From assembly GCF_000805385.1 (NCBI RefSeq), contig NZ_JTJW01000008.1, positions 62,001 to 126,000 on the forward strand: a stretch of DNA of 64,000 nucleotides. The letters run 5' to 3'. This stretch comes from Mycolicibacterium setense. Its GTDB lineage: Bacteria; Actinomycetota; Actinomycetes; Mycobacteriales; Mycobacteriaceae. The position numbers were made by a program, and so were the translations under genes. Positions 16,017-24,736 of this stretch are shown in pieces. The notes under the pieces were generated by a model. It saw only the letters and a list, made by a program, of their open reading frames with translations, had not been told where the DNA came from and ran no database searches. Each line of letters begins with the position of its first letter. Within the stretch, counting starts at the first letter, position 1.

Positions 16017-17215
16017 TGAGCCCAGAACCGCTGTACATCCTCGGCGCGGGCATGCACCCGTGGGGCAAGTGGGGACGCGACTTCACCGAGTACGGCGTCG
16101 TCGCCGCCCGAGCAGCCCTGGCCGAGGCCGGTCTGGACTGGCGCCAGATCCAATTGGTCGCCGGTGCCGACACCATCCGCAACGGTTACCCGGGATTCAT
16201 CGCCGGGTCGACGTTCGCCCAGAAGCTCGGCTGGAACGGCGTGCCGGTGTCGTCGAGCTACGCGGCGTGCGCGTCGGGCTCCCAGGCTCTGCAGAGCGCC
16301 CGCGCCCATATCCTGGCCGGATTCTGCGATGTCGCGCTGGTGATCGGCGCCGACACCACACCCAAGGGTGCGTTCGCCCCCGTCGGCGGCGAGCGCAAGA
16401 ACGATCCCGACTGGCAGCGCTTCCACCTGCTGGGCGCGATGAACCCCGTGTACTTCGCGCTGCTGGCCCGGCGCCGGATGGACCTCTACGGGGCCACCGC
16501 CGAGGACTTCGCCCAAGTGAAGGTGAAGAACTCCCGCCACGGCCTGCAGAACCCGAATGCACGCTACCGCAAGGAATCCGCGATCGAGGACGTGCTGGCC
16601 AGCCCGGTGGTGTCCGATCCGCTGCGCCAGCTCGACATCTGCGCCACCTCTGACGGCGCGGCCGCCCTGATCGTGGCCAGCAAGTCGTTTGCCGAGAAGC
16701 ACCTCGGCTCGCTCGAGGGTGTCCCTTCGGTGCGTGCGGTCTCGACCGTGACACCGCGCTACCCGCAGCATCTGCCCGAATTGCCGGATATCGCAACGGA
16801 TTCCACCGCTGTGGTGGCCGCCCCGGAGCGGGTGTTCAAGGACCAGATCCTCGACGCCGCCTACGCCGAGGCCGGTATCGGGCCCGAAGACGTCGGCCTG
16901 GCCGAGGTGTACGACCTGTCCACCGCGCTGGAGCTGGACTGGTACGAGCACCTGGGCCTGTGCGCCAAGGGTGAAGGTGAGCAGCTGCTGCGTTCCGGCG
17001 CCACCACCATCGGCGGGCGCGTGCCGGTGAACCCGTCGGGCGGTCTGGCCTGCTTCGGCGAGGCCATCCCGGCCCAGGCGATCGCGCAGGTGTGCGAGTT
17101 GACCTGGCAGCTCAAGGGCCAGGCCACCGGCCGGCAGGTCGAGGGCGCCAAGGTCGGCGTGACCGCCAATCAGGGCCTGTTCGGCCACGGCTCCTCGGTG
17201 ATCGTCGCGCGCTAA
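16016..17215 (+). CDS. Thiolase-family lipid-transfer protein (Rv1627c-like)
   Basis: A 399-aa thiolase-fold protein of the SCP-x/non-specific lipid-transfer type. It has the nucleophile-region Cys in SSYAACASGSQALQSA (~residue 85), the His of the GGHA-equivalent region replaced by GLFGHGSS near the C-terminus, and NPSGGLACFGEAIPA (~345). These proteins act on acyl-CoA intermediates, and those with a DUF35 partner act on bulky side chains such as those of sterols. Coupled to the DUF35 gene upstream. Whether it is a true thiolase or a carrier is not settled by sequence. Confidence 0.88.
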   Translation: MSPEPLYILGAGMHPWGKWGRDFTEYGVVAARAALAEAGLDWRQIQLVAGADTIRNGYPGFIAGSTFAQKLGWNGVPVSSSYAACASGSQALQSARAHILAGFCDVALVIGADTTPKGAFAPVGGERKNDPDWQRFHLLGAMNPVYFALLARRRMDLYGATAEDFAQVKVKNSRHGLQNPNARYRKESAIEDVLASPVVSDPLRQLDICATSDGAAALIVASKSFAEKHLGSLEGVPSVRAVSTVTPRYPQHLPELPDIATDSTAVVAAPERVFKDQILDAAYAEAGIGPEDVGLAEVYDLSTALELDWYEHLGLCAKGEGEQLLRSGATTIGGRVPVNPSGGLACFGEAIPAQAIAQVCELTWQLKGQATGRQVEGAKVGVTANQGLFGHGSSVIVAR

Positions 17216-17220
17216 GCCTG

Positions 17221-17285
17221 GCGCCGAACCTGAACATGTTGTCGAGTTTCTCGCGAAATTTCGCACACTTCTTCAGGTTCGGCGC
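17221..17285. repeat. Long inverted repeat abutting the DUF167 start
   Basis: GCGCCGAACCTGAA (17221-17234) and TTCAGGTTCGGCGC (17272-17285) are perfect 14-bp inverted arms; the loop contains a second palindrome, GCGAAATTTCGC (17253-17264). The right arm ends directly at the ATG at 17286, so there is no normal ribosome binding site. It could terminate the thiolase transcript, control DUF167 translation, or be a small mobile repeat. Confidence 0.6.
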
Positions 17286-17510
17286 ATGATCACCGTTGTC
17301 GTCCGCGTCAAGCCGGGCAGCCGCAAGGGTCCGCTGGTCGAGGTCGGCGACGACGGCGCGCTCACCATCTACGTTCAGGAACGTGCCGTCGACGGCAAGG
17401 CCAATGACGCCGTCACCAAACTGCTTGCCGAACATCTGGGCGTGCCGCGCAGCCGCGTGGAGTTGATCTCCGGGGCGACCGCGCGGCTCAAGCGTTTTCG
17501 GGTGAGCTGA
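17286..17510 (+). CDS. DUF167/YggU-family protein
   Basis: A 74-aa protein of the widespread DUF167 (YggU) family, of unknown function. The family core is visible: VRVKPGSRKGPLVEV at the start and ERAVDGKANDAVTKLLAEHLGVPRSRVELISGA in the second half. Length is typical for the short actinobacterial version. The ATG sits immediately after the right arm of an inverted repeat, without a visible Shine-Dalgarno sequence. Its last 23 bases overlap the end of the convergent kinase-like gene. Confidence 0.85.
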   Translation: MITVVVRVKPGSRKGPLVEVGDDGALTIYVQERAVDGKANDAVTKLLAEHLGVPRSRVELISGATARLKRFRVS

Positions 17511-19497
17511 GGTTGCGGTTCCACTCCAGCCAGCCGACACCGTCGCGCCCGTCGGCGGTACGCACCTTCGCCCAGGCACGAGGGAACTGGCTGACCCGGC
17601 CGTCCGCCGCCGCCAGCAGCACCGGGGCATGGCCCTGGATGTCGATGCTCGCCTGAATGTCGCCGGGTTGCAGCGTCAGCGTGGTCGACACCGGCAGATC
17701 GTCGGCGCCGAGAGTGTGCTCCGCGGTCACCGTCTGCAGTTCGACAAGCGGTTCACCGGCACGCTGTGAGTAGCCGATCCCGATGGGCGGCACCCCCGGG
17801 ATCCGAATGTCGACGCCGTGCAGATGGGTGCCGTCGTCGAGATGGACGGCGCTCCACACCCAGTTCATCGACCACCAGTCCCGCACACCCCACGAATGGT
17901 CACGCTGGCCCGCGACGGCTTCGATGGTGTGGGTCTGATCGCCGATGATCACCGTCCCCGACACCGTGCACGGAATCTCGTAGCGTGGGGTGATCCGGTA
18001 TTGGTACGGGGTTCCCGCGGTGCGCCAGGTCAGGTCCAATGTCACCGAGACGGACTCACCCGACTCGCCACGCAACAACGCCGACGGGTCGTCGAATGCC
18101 TCGCCGGTTCCGGTGGCGGTCACGCGATACACCTCGAGCGGCTCATCGGGGTGCAGGTTCAGCTCGACGCCCTCCCCCCTGACGGACGAGGGTTCGGCCG
18201 GTGGTGCGTGAAAGTCGTTGAGCGCCACGGTCGGCAACCCCGGACCGCAGAACAGCACGTTGATCCACGCGGTGTGCTGGTTGGGGATGAGCCCCAGGCG
18301 GATCCACCCGCCGAAGCCCGCGCCGGCGTCGACGAAGTCGAAGTACCAGCTCTCGTTCCACAGGTCTTCACCAGTGGGGACGTGGGCGTATTCGTCGTCG
18401 GCGGCGGGCACCAGTGGTTCTGGAACCGCCGGTGGCGCAAGGATATCGAGCGCATGGGTGTCCAGCACGTGGCTGCAGTGCCGGTCGAGCATCGTCATGA
18501 ACATCTGGTCGCCGCGGTCGGTGCGCTCCACCAGCATCGAGGAGATGATCGCCATCATCACGCCGAAGAAGCTCTGCCGGCGCACGCCCTCGCGGATCTG
18601 CCCGAGCGTCAACGCCGTGTCCGGTCCGAGCGCCTGATGATAGGCGGCCAACAACTCGTCGTAGTGGGCGCGACGCTGCTCGACGGGTAGTGCACAGCCG
18701 ATGAAGTAAGCAACGTCGGTGAACGCCGGCCCCTTGGTGACGGTCTGCCAGTCGACCACGGTCAGCGCCCGTTCGGCGCCCTCGTCGCCGAACAGCATGT
18801 TGTCCAACCGATAGTCCCCGTGCACCAGGCCCTGGGGCCGTTGGGGTGCGCCTTCGTCGGCGAGGTAGGTGTCGAAGCTCTCGACGAGTCGTTCGCAGAC
18901 CTGCCGTTGTTCGGGCGTGATCAGATCCGCATAGCGCTCGACGAAGGCCGCGTACAGCCCCGAGATCAGGGCCTGGTTGACCGGTGCGTCGCGGTTGAGC
19001 CACTCGGCCCGGTTCAGTGCCTCGGCGCCGGCGGTCGAACCGTGCATGTGCCCCAATTCGGTGAGTGCCACGGTGGCCTGTCGGGTTGTCGCGCCACGGA
19101 TCTCATCACCGACCACAGCGGGTACGGCGTCGCCCAGCAACAGGTCGAAGGCACCGGTCTGCGGATCGAAAGCGGCGTGGTAGCACGGCGCCACCGGCCC
19201 GGGAGCCAGGGCAGGTGCGATGTCGGCGTAGAACCGGACCTCGCGCTCGTAGAGACCGAGCGCGAGCCCGGTCTGTCGGCTGCTGGGGTCGGTGGCTGCC
19301 ACCTTCAGCACAACTGACGCGGGCCCCTGCCCGTCATCGTCGTAGCTCAGCGAGACGCGGTAGCACTCGCTCATCTGGCCGGTTCCGATGCGCTCGAAAC
19401 TGAATGCGCTGATCCGGCCGGCGCCGAGGGCGGCGGTCAGCCAGTCGCAGGTCAGATCTTCGGGGCGGTCGAGAACGGCTGTCTGAGTCGGTTGCAC
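17488..19497 (-). CDS. Aminoglycoside-phosphotransferase-fold kinase fused to an AttH/CrtC-like domain
   Basis: A 669-aa two-domain protein. Residues ~1-345 are an APH-fold kinase with the catalytic loop VHGDYRLDNMLF (~225) and the metal-binding VVDWQ. Residues ~370-669 resemble the AttH/hydroxyneurosporene-synthase (lipocalin-like) proteins: ESWYFDFVDAGAGFGGWIRLG and DHSWGVRDWWSMNWVW are characteristic. Such fusions are frequent in mycobacteria and their substrates are unknown, perhaps sterol or polyketide-like alcohols. The GTG at 19497 was chosen because TAGGTT (19504-19509) ends 6 bases upstream, a leaderless promoter. A related stand-alone kinase is at 39990-41063. Confidence 0.8.
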   Translation of the reverse strand: MQPTQTAVLDRPEDLTCDWLTAALGAGRISAFSFERIGTGQMSECYRVSLSYDDDGQGPASVVLKVAATDPSSRQTGLALGLYEREVRFYADIAPALAPGPVAPCYHAAFDPQTGAFDLLLGDAVPAVVGDEIRGATTRQATVALTELGHMHGSTAGAEALNRAEWLNRDAPVNQALISGLYAAFVERYADLITPEQRQVCERLVESFDTYLADEGAPQRPQGLVHGDYRLDNMLFGDEGAERALTVVDWQTVTKGPAFTDVAYFIGCALPVEQRRAHYDELLAAYHQALGPDTALTLGQIREGVRRQSFFGVMMAIISSMLVERTDRGDQMFMTMLDRHCSHVLDTHALDILAPPAVPEPLVPAADDEYAHVPTGEDLWNESWYFDFVDAGAGFGGWIRLGLIPNQHTAWINVLFCGPGLPTVALNDFHAPPAEPSSVRGEGVELNLHPDEPLEVYRVTATGTGEAFDDPSALLRGESGESVSVTLDLTWRTAGTPYQYRITPRYEIPCTVSGTVIIGDQTHTIEAVAGQRDHSWGVRDWWSMNWVWSAVHLDDGTHLHGVDIRIPGVPPIGIGYSQRAGEPLVELQTVTAEHTLGADDLPVSTTLTLQPGDIQASIDIQGHAPVLLAAADGRVSQFPRAWAKVRTADGRDGVGWLEWNRNLSSPENA

Positions 19498-19542
19498 ACA
19501 GGCAACCTAGCAGTGTTCCGCATCACACATGACAGGTGTCAA

Positions 19543-21480
19543 CTAATGATGCGCCGCCCTGGCATGACCGTGTGCGCAGGAGTCCGGCGGAGTGGCCGCC
19601 ACGTCCAGCGCCGGGTTGCGGTCGAAGAAACCGAAAGGCTTGAGCCAGAACGACACCACATCCACGGGCATCACCGGCCAGTCCTCCGGGCGGGTGATGT
19701 GATGGATGCCGAACACGTACCACAGCACCACATCGGTGTTGTCGATCGACCGATCGGCCTTGGTCCACTCACCCAACCCGGTGTCGGCCTCCGACTGGTT
19801 GACGAACTCCCCCGCCGGCCAGCGTTCGTCGGGCCGGTTCGGGGTGACCCACAACGTGTGCCCGATGACATTGGCGCGTTGCAGCACCGGGGACGACGGG
19901 TCGAACATCGCCGGGATGGCCCCGGTGGGCACCAGCTTGTACGACGGGTGCGTGCCCAGGCCGTTGACGACGTTGGGGTTGACCACCTTCCAGGCCCGCT
20001 GGGTGGCGAAGCTGACGTCCTGCTTGGCCTCCAGCTCAGTGCGCAGCGCCTGATTGCGCACCACGAGCGACAGACCGTAGGGGTTGTCCGGACTGATCGG
20101 TTCGGCGTAGGACTCGGTCATGTAGACGGTGTTGTCGGTTCCGTCGATGTCCAGGTCCAACCGGGCGATCAGGAAGTGCTGATGGAACGGCGCATACGTG
20201 CGCTCGTCGACCAGTGTGCCGTTGGGGTGCGGCTGTCCCGTCGGAACCGGTGTGGTGACCATGATCCCGGTGGCGCGGACTTCGCATTCGATGTTGCCGT
20301 CCTGGTACAGCCGCCAGTACACGAGGTATTCGTAGTTCGCGACCGTGACATGGAATGACAGGGTGAGCCTGCGCATCCGGCGTACCTCGGCACCGGCGTC
20401 GTGGTCGACGTGCTTCCACAGCACGGCGTTGTCTTCCTCATGGATGCAGATCGCATTCGCGATCGTGTACGGCTCGCCCATGCTGTTGTGCAGAACCGCG
20501 TCCAGATAACGGATCTCACCGAGGCAGTCGCACCCGAGCTCGAGTGAGGTGGTCATGAACCCCAGACCCCACTCCCCGATGTCGAAGGCGGTGCGCCGAT
20601 AGTGATCGACCGACGAGTCCCGGTACGGAACCACCATCTCGGCGAACGACATCCGGTGTGCCACCGAACGGTTCACCTCGCCGTCGCGGTAGCGCACCGT
20701 GTGCAGGGTCATGCCCTCGCGGTGGTTGAAGCCGATCCGCAAGGACCAGTTCTGCCACTGCAGCAGGTTGCCGTCCAAGGTGAACGACGGGCCTTCGGGC
20801 TGGGTGATGTTCAGCGGCTTGAGCGGCTCGCGGTGCGACGCGGCCCGGATGCGCTCTGGGATGTGGCGCGGTACGTATTCACCCATGACACTTGGCATCT
20901 CGGAGCTGCCGTCATCTTCGACCCGCAGCACCTCCATCGTGTTGATGTCGATGACGCAGTGCAGACCGCTGACCGGGTGGGCGTAGGGGTTGGCGCCGGG
21001 GGCCTGCTTGTACCAGGTGTCGGACCAGCCGATCCGGCGGTCGCGGTATTCCGGTGGCGCGACCGCGTCACCATAGGTCCAGGTGTCCATGAACACGTTG
21101 TCCAGGTCGGTGATGCCGCGTTTGGCGAGCGCGGCGATCACGTCGGGATTCCGGCGCAACACCTGGTCGCATTCGACGAACTCGTCGACGGTGAAGTTGG
21201 CCTGCACACCCGGGATGTGGTCGAAAGACTCGACCCGGTCGTCGGTCAGCGACACCACACCCTTGTAGGTGGCATTCGCAGACCGATCCAGACAGATGAC
21301 GGCGGCCCGGCGAACGGGCGTCGCGCCGCCGCCGTCGAAGGCGGCCAGCTCGGCCTTGGTCGGTTCGACGAGTTCGACCGAGGCAACGCGCCAGCCCTCC
21401 CCGACCCCATGCTCACGCCGCAATATCGCTGCCACCGCGCGAAACTCGTCGGCGGACAGCGGATCCAGGGGATAGTCCAC
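19543..21480 (-). CDS. Copper-containing primary amine oxidase
   Basis: Oxidises primary amines to aldehydes with O2, releasing ammonia and H2O2, using copper and a self-made topaquinone. The 645-aa product has the cofactor motif VANYEY, with the precursor tyrosine at ~383, the catalytic base Asp at ~300 in AFDIGEWG, the two-histidine copper site HQHFL and a third ligand His in FGIHHITRPEDWPVMP. Length and residue positions agree well with the Arthrobacter enzyme type. The start is taken as GTG at 21480 (VDYPLDPLSADEF); upstream codons read into the esterase gene end. It follows the esterase by 65 bases on the same strand, so they may be co-transcribed. Confidence 0.93.
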   Translation of the reverse strand: MDYPLDPLSADEFRAVAAILRREHGVGEGWRVASVELVEPTKAELAAFDGGGATPVRRAAVICLDRSANATYKGVVSLTDDRVESFDHIPGVQANFTVDEFVECDQVLRRNPDVIAALAKRGITDLDNVFMDTWTYGDAVAPPEYRDRRIGWSDTWYKQAPGANPYAHPVSGLHCVIDINTMEVLRVEDDGSSEMPSVMGEYVPRHIPERIRAASHREPLKPLNITQPEGPSFTLDGNLLQWQNWSLRIGFNHREGMTLHTVRYRDGEVNRSVAHRMSFAEMVVPYRDSSVDHYRRTAFDIGEWGLGFMTTSLELGCDCLGEIRYLDAVLHNSMGEPYTIANAICIHEEDNAVLWKHVDHDAGAEVRRMRRLTLSFHVTVANYEYLVYWRLYQDGNIECEVRATGIMVTTPVPTGQPHPNGTLVDERTYAPFHQHFLIARLDLDIDGTDNTVYMTESYAEPISPDNPYGLSLVVRNQALRTELEAKQDVSFATQRAWKVVNPNVVNGLGTHPSYKLVPTGAIPAMFDPSSPVLQRANVIGHTLWVTPNRPDERWPAGEFVNQSEADTGLGEWTKADRSIDNTDVVLWYVFGIHHITRPEDWPVMPVDVVSFWLKPFGFFDRNPALDVAATPPDSCAHGHARAAHH

Positions 21481-21545
21481 GTCAAATACGCAACCACATC
21501 TGGTCGATTCCCTGCAGCGAATCGACCAGAGTGCCGGCGGTGAAC

Positions 21546-23084
21546 TCAGCGCTCGGCGAGGGTGAACCCTTCCCATGCCTTGCGCCGGACCGCCCGCGGG
21601 TCGTACTCGACGCGTGGACGGCGATCGAACACGAACACCGCCCGGTCGTGGCTGTCGTAGGCCGGCCAGCCGGGCCCCGGCTCTCCGGTCCGGGTGAACT
21701 CACGCCAGCGTCTCTGGACGTCACGGCTGACCCGCCGGGCCGAACCGCGGTCACCGACCGCGGTCAGCAGTGCGCCGTATGTCGTGTGGTACGTGTCGAA
21801 CACCGCCAGCAGTTCCATCGCGTGTGTCGCGCCGAGACCCGCCCAGTGCAGGGTCCGCGGCGCATAGTCGTAGCGGTACACATAGGTCGGTGCGTGCCGG
21901 CTGTGCGCCTCGGCGATCTGCCAGGTGGCCGACGCGAAGGCGAAGTCCCCACCGAGCCGCACGCAGGCCGCACTGCTCGGATAGTCGGGATAGGCCGCCA
22001 CGATCCGGCGGCGCTCCTCGGGATCGGTGCGGGCGAACAACTTTTCGATCATCGGCTCGTTGGTCGGCAGCAGCTGCAGGAACCGGGTGAACAGCCGCCC
22101 CTCGTCGGCGTTGTTGCCGACGATCAGCGGGACCCGATGCGCGGTGCCTTCGGACATCGCCGTGACCGGATCGACCGGCAGGTAGTCGGTACCGAAGGTC
22201 GGCCCGACCGGAAACGCGCCCGGCATGTCCGTCTGGCCGCGCATGATCTGCTTTTCCAAGGCCCGGCCCAGCTCCGCGGGACGCGCGGACATCAGCGCGG
22301 CGGCCGCCGATCCCCCACCGGGACTGACTAATTCGGCGAGCTGACCTGCGATGGTGGCGGCGGCATCCGCAGAGCTGACCATCCCGCTGGCCGGGCTCTC
22401 GGAGATCACCCGGGCGAACAGCCCTTCGGCATCGGGCACCGCGAGCAGGGTCGCGACCGCGTGCGCACCGGCACTCTCACCGAAGATCGTCACGTTGTCG
22501 GGATCCCCGCCGAACACGGCGATGTTGTCGCGGACCCAGCGCAGCGCCAACACCAGATCGCGCAGGAACAGGTTGTCGTCGATCGGATGCTCCGGCGTCG
22601 CCAGCGACGAGAGCTCGACGCACCCCAGCATCCCGAGCCGGTAGTTGACCGAGACGAACACACAGCCGCGACGGGCCAGCGCGGCCCCGTCATAGATGGG
22701 CGTGGCCGAGCTGCCGAGGATGTAGCCGCCGCCGTGCACGAAAAACATCACCGGCAGCGGACCGGCATCGTCTTTCTTTGCTCCTTGGGCCCGCGGCTCA
22801 GGCTTTTCCGGCGCCACCACGTTGAGCGTCAGGCAGTCTTCGCTCGTCGGCTGGTGCTTACCGAGGCCGACGAGCGTGTAGCGATTCTGCTGGGGCGCGC
22901 AGTAACCGAACCCGTGGCAGTAGCGCACGCCGGGCCACGGCTCGGCCGACTCGGGCGCCCGCAAGCGCAGTTTTCCCACCGGCGGCTTGGCGTAAGGGAT
23001 GGAGCGCCAACGATGTACGCCGTCGCGGGTGAATCCCTCGACGATGCCGGTGCTGATCTTTGCCCGGACTGTCCGCTCGTGCAT
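21546..23084 (-). CDS. lipT: Type B carboxylesterase (LipT-like)
   Basis: Serine esterase of 512 aa in the carboxylesterase/lipase type B family. The oxyanion motif FFVHGGGYILGS, the nucleophile elbow FGESAGAH with Ser ~204, and the SEDCLTLNV motif are all present. Position beside an lppI-like lipoprotein gene and upstream of rbpA matches lipT (Rv2045c) of M. tuberculosis, hence the name. No signal peptide is seen, so a cytosolic location is likely. The ATG at 23084 follows TACGGT (23091-23096, minus strand) by 6 bases, a leaderless promoter divergent from the lipoprotein gene. Natural substrate unknown. Confidence 0.88.
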   Translation of the reverse strand: MHERTVRAKISTGIVEGFTRDGVHRWRSIPYAKPPVGKLRLRAPESAEPWPGVRYCHGFGYCAPQQNRYTLVGLGKHQPTSEDCLTLNVVAPEKPEPRAQGAKKDDAGPLPVMFFVHGGGYILGSSATPIYDGAALARRGCVFVSVNYRLGMLGCVELSSLATPEHPIDDNLFLRDLVLALRWVRDNIAVFGGDPDNVTIFGESAGAHAVATLLAVPDAEGLFARVISESPASGMVSSADAAATIAGQLAELVSPGGGSAAAALMSARPAELGRALEKQIMRGQTDMPGAFPVGPTFGTDYLPVDPVTAMSEGTAHRVPLIVGNNADEGRLFTRFLQLLPTNEPMIEKLFARTDPEERRRIVAAYPDYPSSAACVRLGGDFAFASATWQIAEAHSRHAPTYVYRYDYAPRTLHWAGLGATHAMELLAVFDTYHTTYGALLTAVGDRGSARRVSRDVQRRWREFTRTGEPGPGWPAYDSHDRAVFVFDRRPRVEYDPRAVRRKAWEGFTLAER

Positions 23085-23160
23085 GAACCGACCGTATCGA
23101 ATTACCGCGGTGAGGGCGGAGAGGCGGTGGGCGTGGCACGCGACCGCTAGCCTTGCGGGT

Positions 23161-23877
23161 ATGCGCACCGTTGTGACTGTTGGGGCTGCTGTGCTTTTGG
23201 CGGCGCTCGTGTCGTCCTGTTCGTCGGGAGGGGGGCACGAGTCGCAGCCGAGCTCACAGCCCCGGATGTCGATGCCCGCCGGCGCTCCGCACACCAAGGC
23301 CACCACACCCACCACGACAACGACCTCGCCGCTGCCCACCACGGCTCCGGCACCCGGCACTCCCATGAACCGGGTGATCAAGTGGGTCGAGGCGGGCACC
23401 CCGGCAGATCCGTCCGGATTCCACACCGCCACGCGCGAAGGGCAATCCACCAATCTCGGCGAGGACGTCGCATTCGTCGCACCGTCGGGCACCGCCCGCT
23501 GCGCCACCGACAAGATCCTCGAAGGCCAATTGGCGTGCCTGATCAAGGCCGAGGGTCTGCCCTCGAAGCCGGCCGATGTCGAGGGCCAGTGGATTCCGGG
23601 CTGGGTGGATTTCGCCGGCGAAACCGTGGATATCGGCTCGCTGCATGGAGATCCGGGCCGGTTCGGCTACGGTGACGGCGCCGAGCTGAGCGAGGGCAAG
23701 TCACTGGCGTTCGGCGATTACCGGTGCCGCGCCGATGCCACCTCTCTGGTGTGCGTCAACTACGCACACCAGTCCGCTGTGCTGCTGAACTCCTCGGGCG
23801 TCGAACCGCTGGGGTGTCTCAAACCGGTCCCGCCGCCGGTGGGCGTCGGGCGCCAGCTCAGCTGCCCGCCCGACTAG
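23161..23877 (+). CDS. lppI: Lipoprotein (LppI-like)
   Basis: A 238-aa secreted lipoprotein. The signal peptide (MRTVVTVGAAVLLAALVSSC) ends in a lipobox-like LVSSC with the lipidated Cys ~20. A Ser/Thr/Pro-rich linker (~25-65) precedes a globular domain with paired cysteines (ARCATD, LACL, YRCRAD, LVCV, LGCL). Position next to lipT matches LppI (Rv2046). The ATG at 23161 lies 7 bases after TAGCCT (23148-23153), a leaderless start. Its stop overlaps the end of the convergent gene at 23874-24215 by 4 bases. Function unknown. Confidence 0.82.
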   Translation: MRTVVTVGAAVLLAALVSSCSSGGGHESQPSSQPRMSMPAGAPHTKATTPTTTTTSPLPTTAPAPGTPMNRVIKWVEAGTPADPSGFHTATREGQSTNLGEDVAFVAPSGTARCATDKILEGQLACLIKAEGLPSKPADVEGQWIPGWVDFAGETVDIGSLHGDPGRFGYGDGAELSEGKSLAFGDYRCRADATSLVCVNYAHQSAVLLNSSGVEPLGCLKPVPPPVGVGRQLSCPPD

Positions 23878-24215
23878 CGCCAGCCGTCGGCCGCCTTCGC
23901 GGCTTCCATCAGCGCCGCGCACAACTGCCGCAGCTCGTCCACGCCCGCACCCTCGTCCACCGCGATCGCGACGTCCTCGGCGGCACACCTGACCTGATAC
24001 ACCCGGTCGGACAGCTGGGCCGCCTCTTCGGCGCTGAGCACCACCGAATCCGGGGCGAGCGAGGTGCCCTTCACCATGGCGCGTTGCTCGTAGGCGCGCT
24101 GCCGGCACGATTGCCTGCAATACTGTCGCCGCCGGCCCATCTGCGCATCGGCGACCTCTCGTCCGCACCACCGACACGGCTGGGGGCGGTCGCGTCTGCG
24201 GTTCCCGATCGCCAT
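23874..24215 (-). CDS. Small Cys-motif protein (Rv2049c-like)
   Basis: A 113-aa protein of unknown function. The first 45 residues are basic and carry a zinc-ribbon-like set: CRWCGREV and then YCRQSCRQRAYEQR, with a pattern often seen in small nucleic-acid-binding proteins. The rest is helical and acidic (VLSAEEAAQLSDRVYQVRC...). By position, between the lppI and rbpA homologues, it corresponds to Rv2049c. TACAGT lies 8 bases before the ATG on the minus strand and may be its -10. It is divergent from rbpA. Confidence 0.7.
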   Translation of the reverse strand: MAIGNRRRDRPQPCRWCGREVADAQMGRRRQYCRQSCRQRAYEQRAMVKGTSLAPDSVVLSAEEAAQLSDRVYQVRCAAEDVAIAVDEGAGVDELRQLCAALMEAAKAADGWR

Positions 24216-24273
24216 GGCTCACGACTGTAGACTGCCGGTCGCCTCGGCCCGCGTATCATCAATGGTCGAGTCG

Positions 24274-24300
24274 GGAACTTGGCAACGCCGTGCAGCGTTG
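24274..24300 (+). promoter_or_regulatory. ECF-sigma-type (SigE/SigH-like) promoter of rbpA
   Basis: GGAAC at 24274-24278 and CGTTG at 24296-24300, spaced by 17 bases, match the mycobacterial SigE/SigH promoter consensus. It lies 39 bases before the rbpA ATG. This agrees with stress induction known for rbpA-type genes. Confidence 0.55.
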
Positions 24301-24339
24301 ATACATCCGGACCAAAACGCCAAATAAGGAGTGTTGACG

Positions 24340-24678
24340 ATGGCTGATCGCGTCCTGAGAGGCAGTCGCCTCGGAGCCGTGAGCTACGAGACGGACCGCA
24401 ACCATGACCTCGCGCCGCGTCAAGTGGCGCGTTACCGTACCGAGAACGGCGAAGAGTTCGACGTCCCGTTCGCCGACGACGCCGAGATCCCCGGCACCTG
24501 GCTGTGCCGTAACGGGCTTGAGGGCACCCTGATCGAGGGTGACGTGCCCGAGCCCAAGAAGGTGAAGCCCCCGCGTACCCACTGGGACATGCTGCTCGAG
24601 CGTCGTTCCGTCGAGGAACTCGAGGAGCTGCTCAAGGAGCGCCTCGATCTCATCAAGACCAAGCGTCGCGGCAGCTGA
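24340..24678 (+). CDS. rbpA: RNA polymerase-binding protein RbpA
   Basis: Actinobacterial transcription factor that binds the group I/II sigma factors and the beta' clamp and stabilises the open complex. The 112-aa product has the N-terminal tail and core domain (MADRVLRGSRLGAVSYETDR, VARYRTENGEEFDVPFADDAEIP), the basic linker (EPKKVKPPRTHWDML) and the sigma-interaction helix (RRSVEELEELLKERL). The start at 24340 is fixed by AAGGAG 9 bases upstream and by the family N-terminus. It is followed by a strong intrinsic terminator and preceded by an ECF-type promoter. Confidence 0.97.
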   Translation: MADRVLRGSRLGAVSYETDRNHDLAPRQVARYRTENGEEFDVPFADDAEIPGTWLCRNGLEGTLIEGDVPEPKKVKPPRTHWDMLLERRSVEELEELLKERLDLIKTKRRGS

Positions 24679-24690
24679 GCCGCACAAAAA

Positions 24691-24723
24691 ACCGCGATAT
24701 GCCCTTGGTGGGCATATCGCGGT
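24691..24723. terminator. Bidirectional intrinsic terminator between rbpA and ppm1
   Basis: ACCGCGATATGCCC (24691-24704) pairs perfectly with GGGCATATCGCGGT (24710-24723) around the loop TTGGT. A-rich and T-rich tracts flank the stem (AAAAAA upstream, TTTTTT downstream), so it can stop transcription in both directions, serving the convergent rbpA and ppm1. It is the clearest classical terminator in the window. Confidence 0.92.
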
Positions 24724-24736
24724 TTTTTGTTTCCGG

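Noticed and set aside
15962..17266. 434-codon minus-strand frame opposite the thiolase
   Set aside because: Shadow of the thiolase gene, which has clear motifs, a coupled start and a conserved partner.
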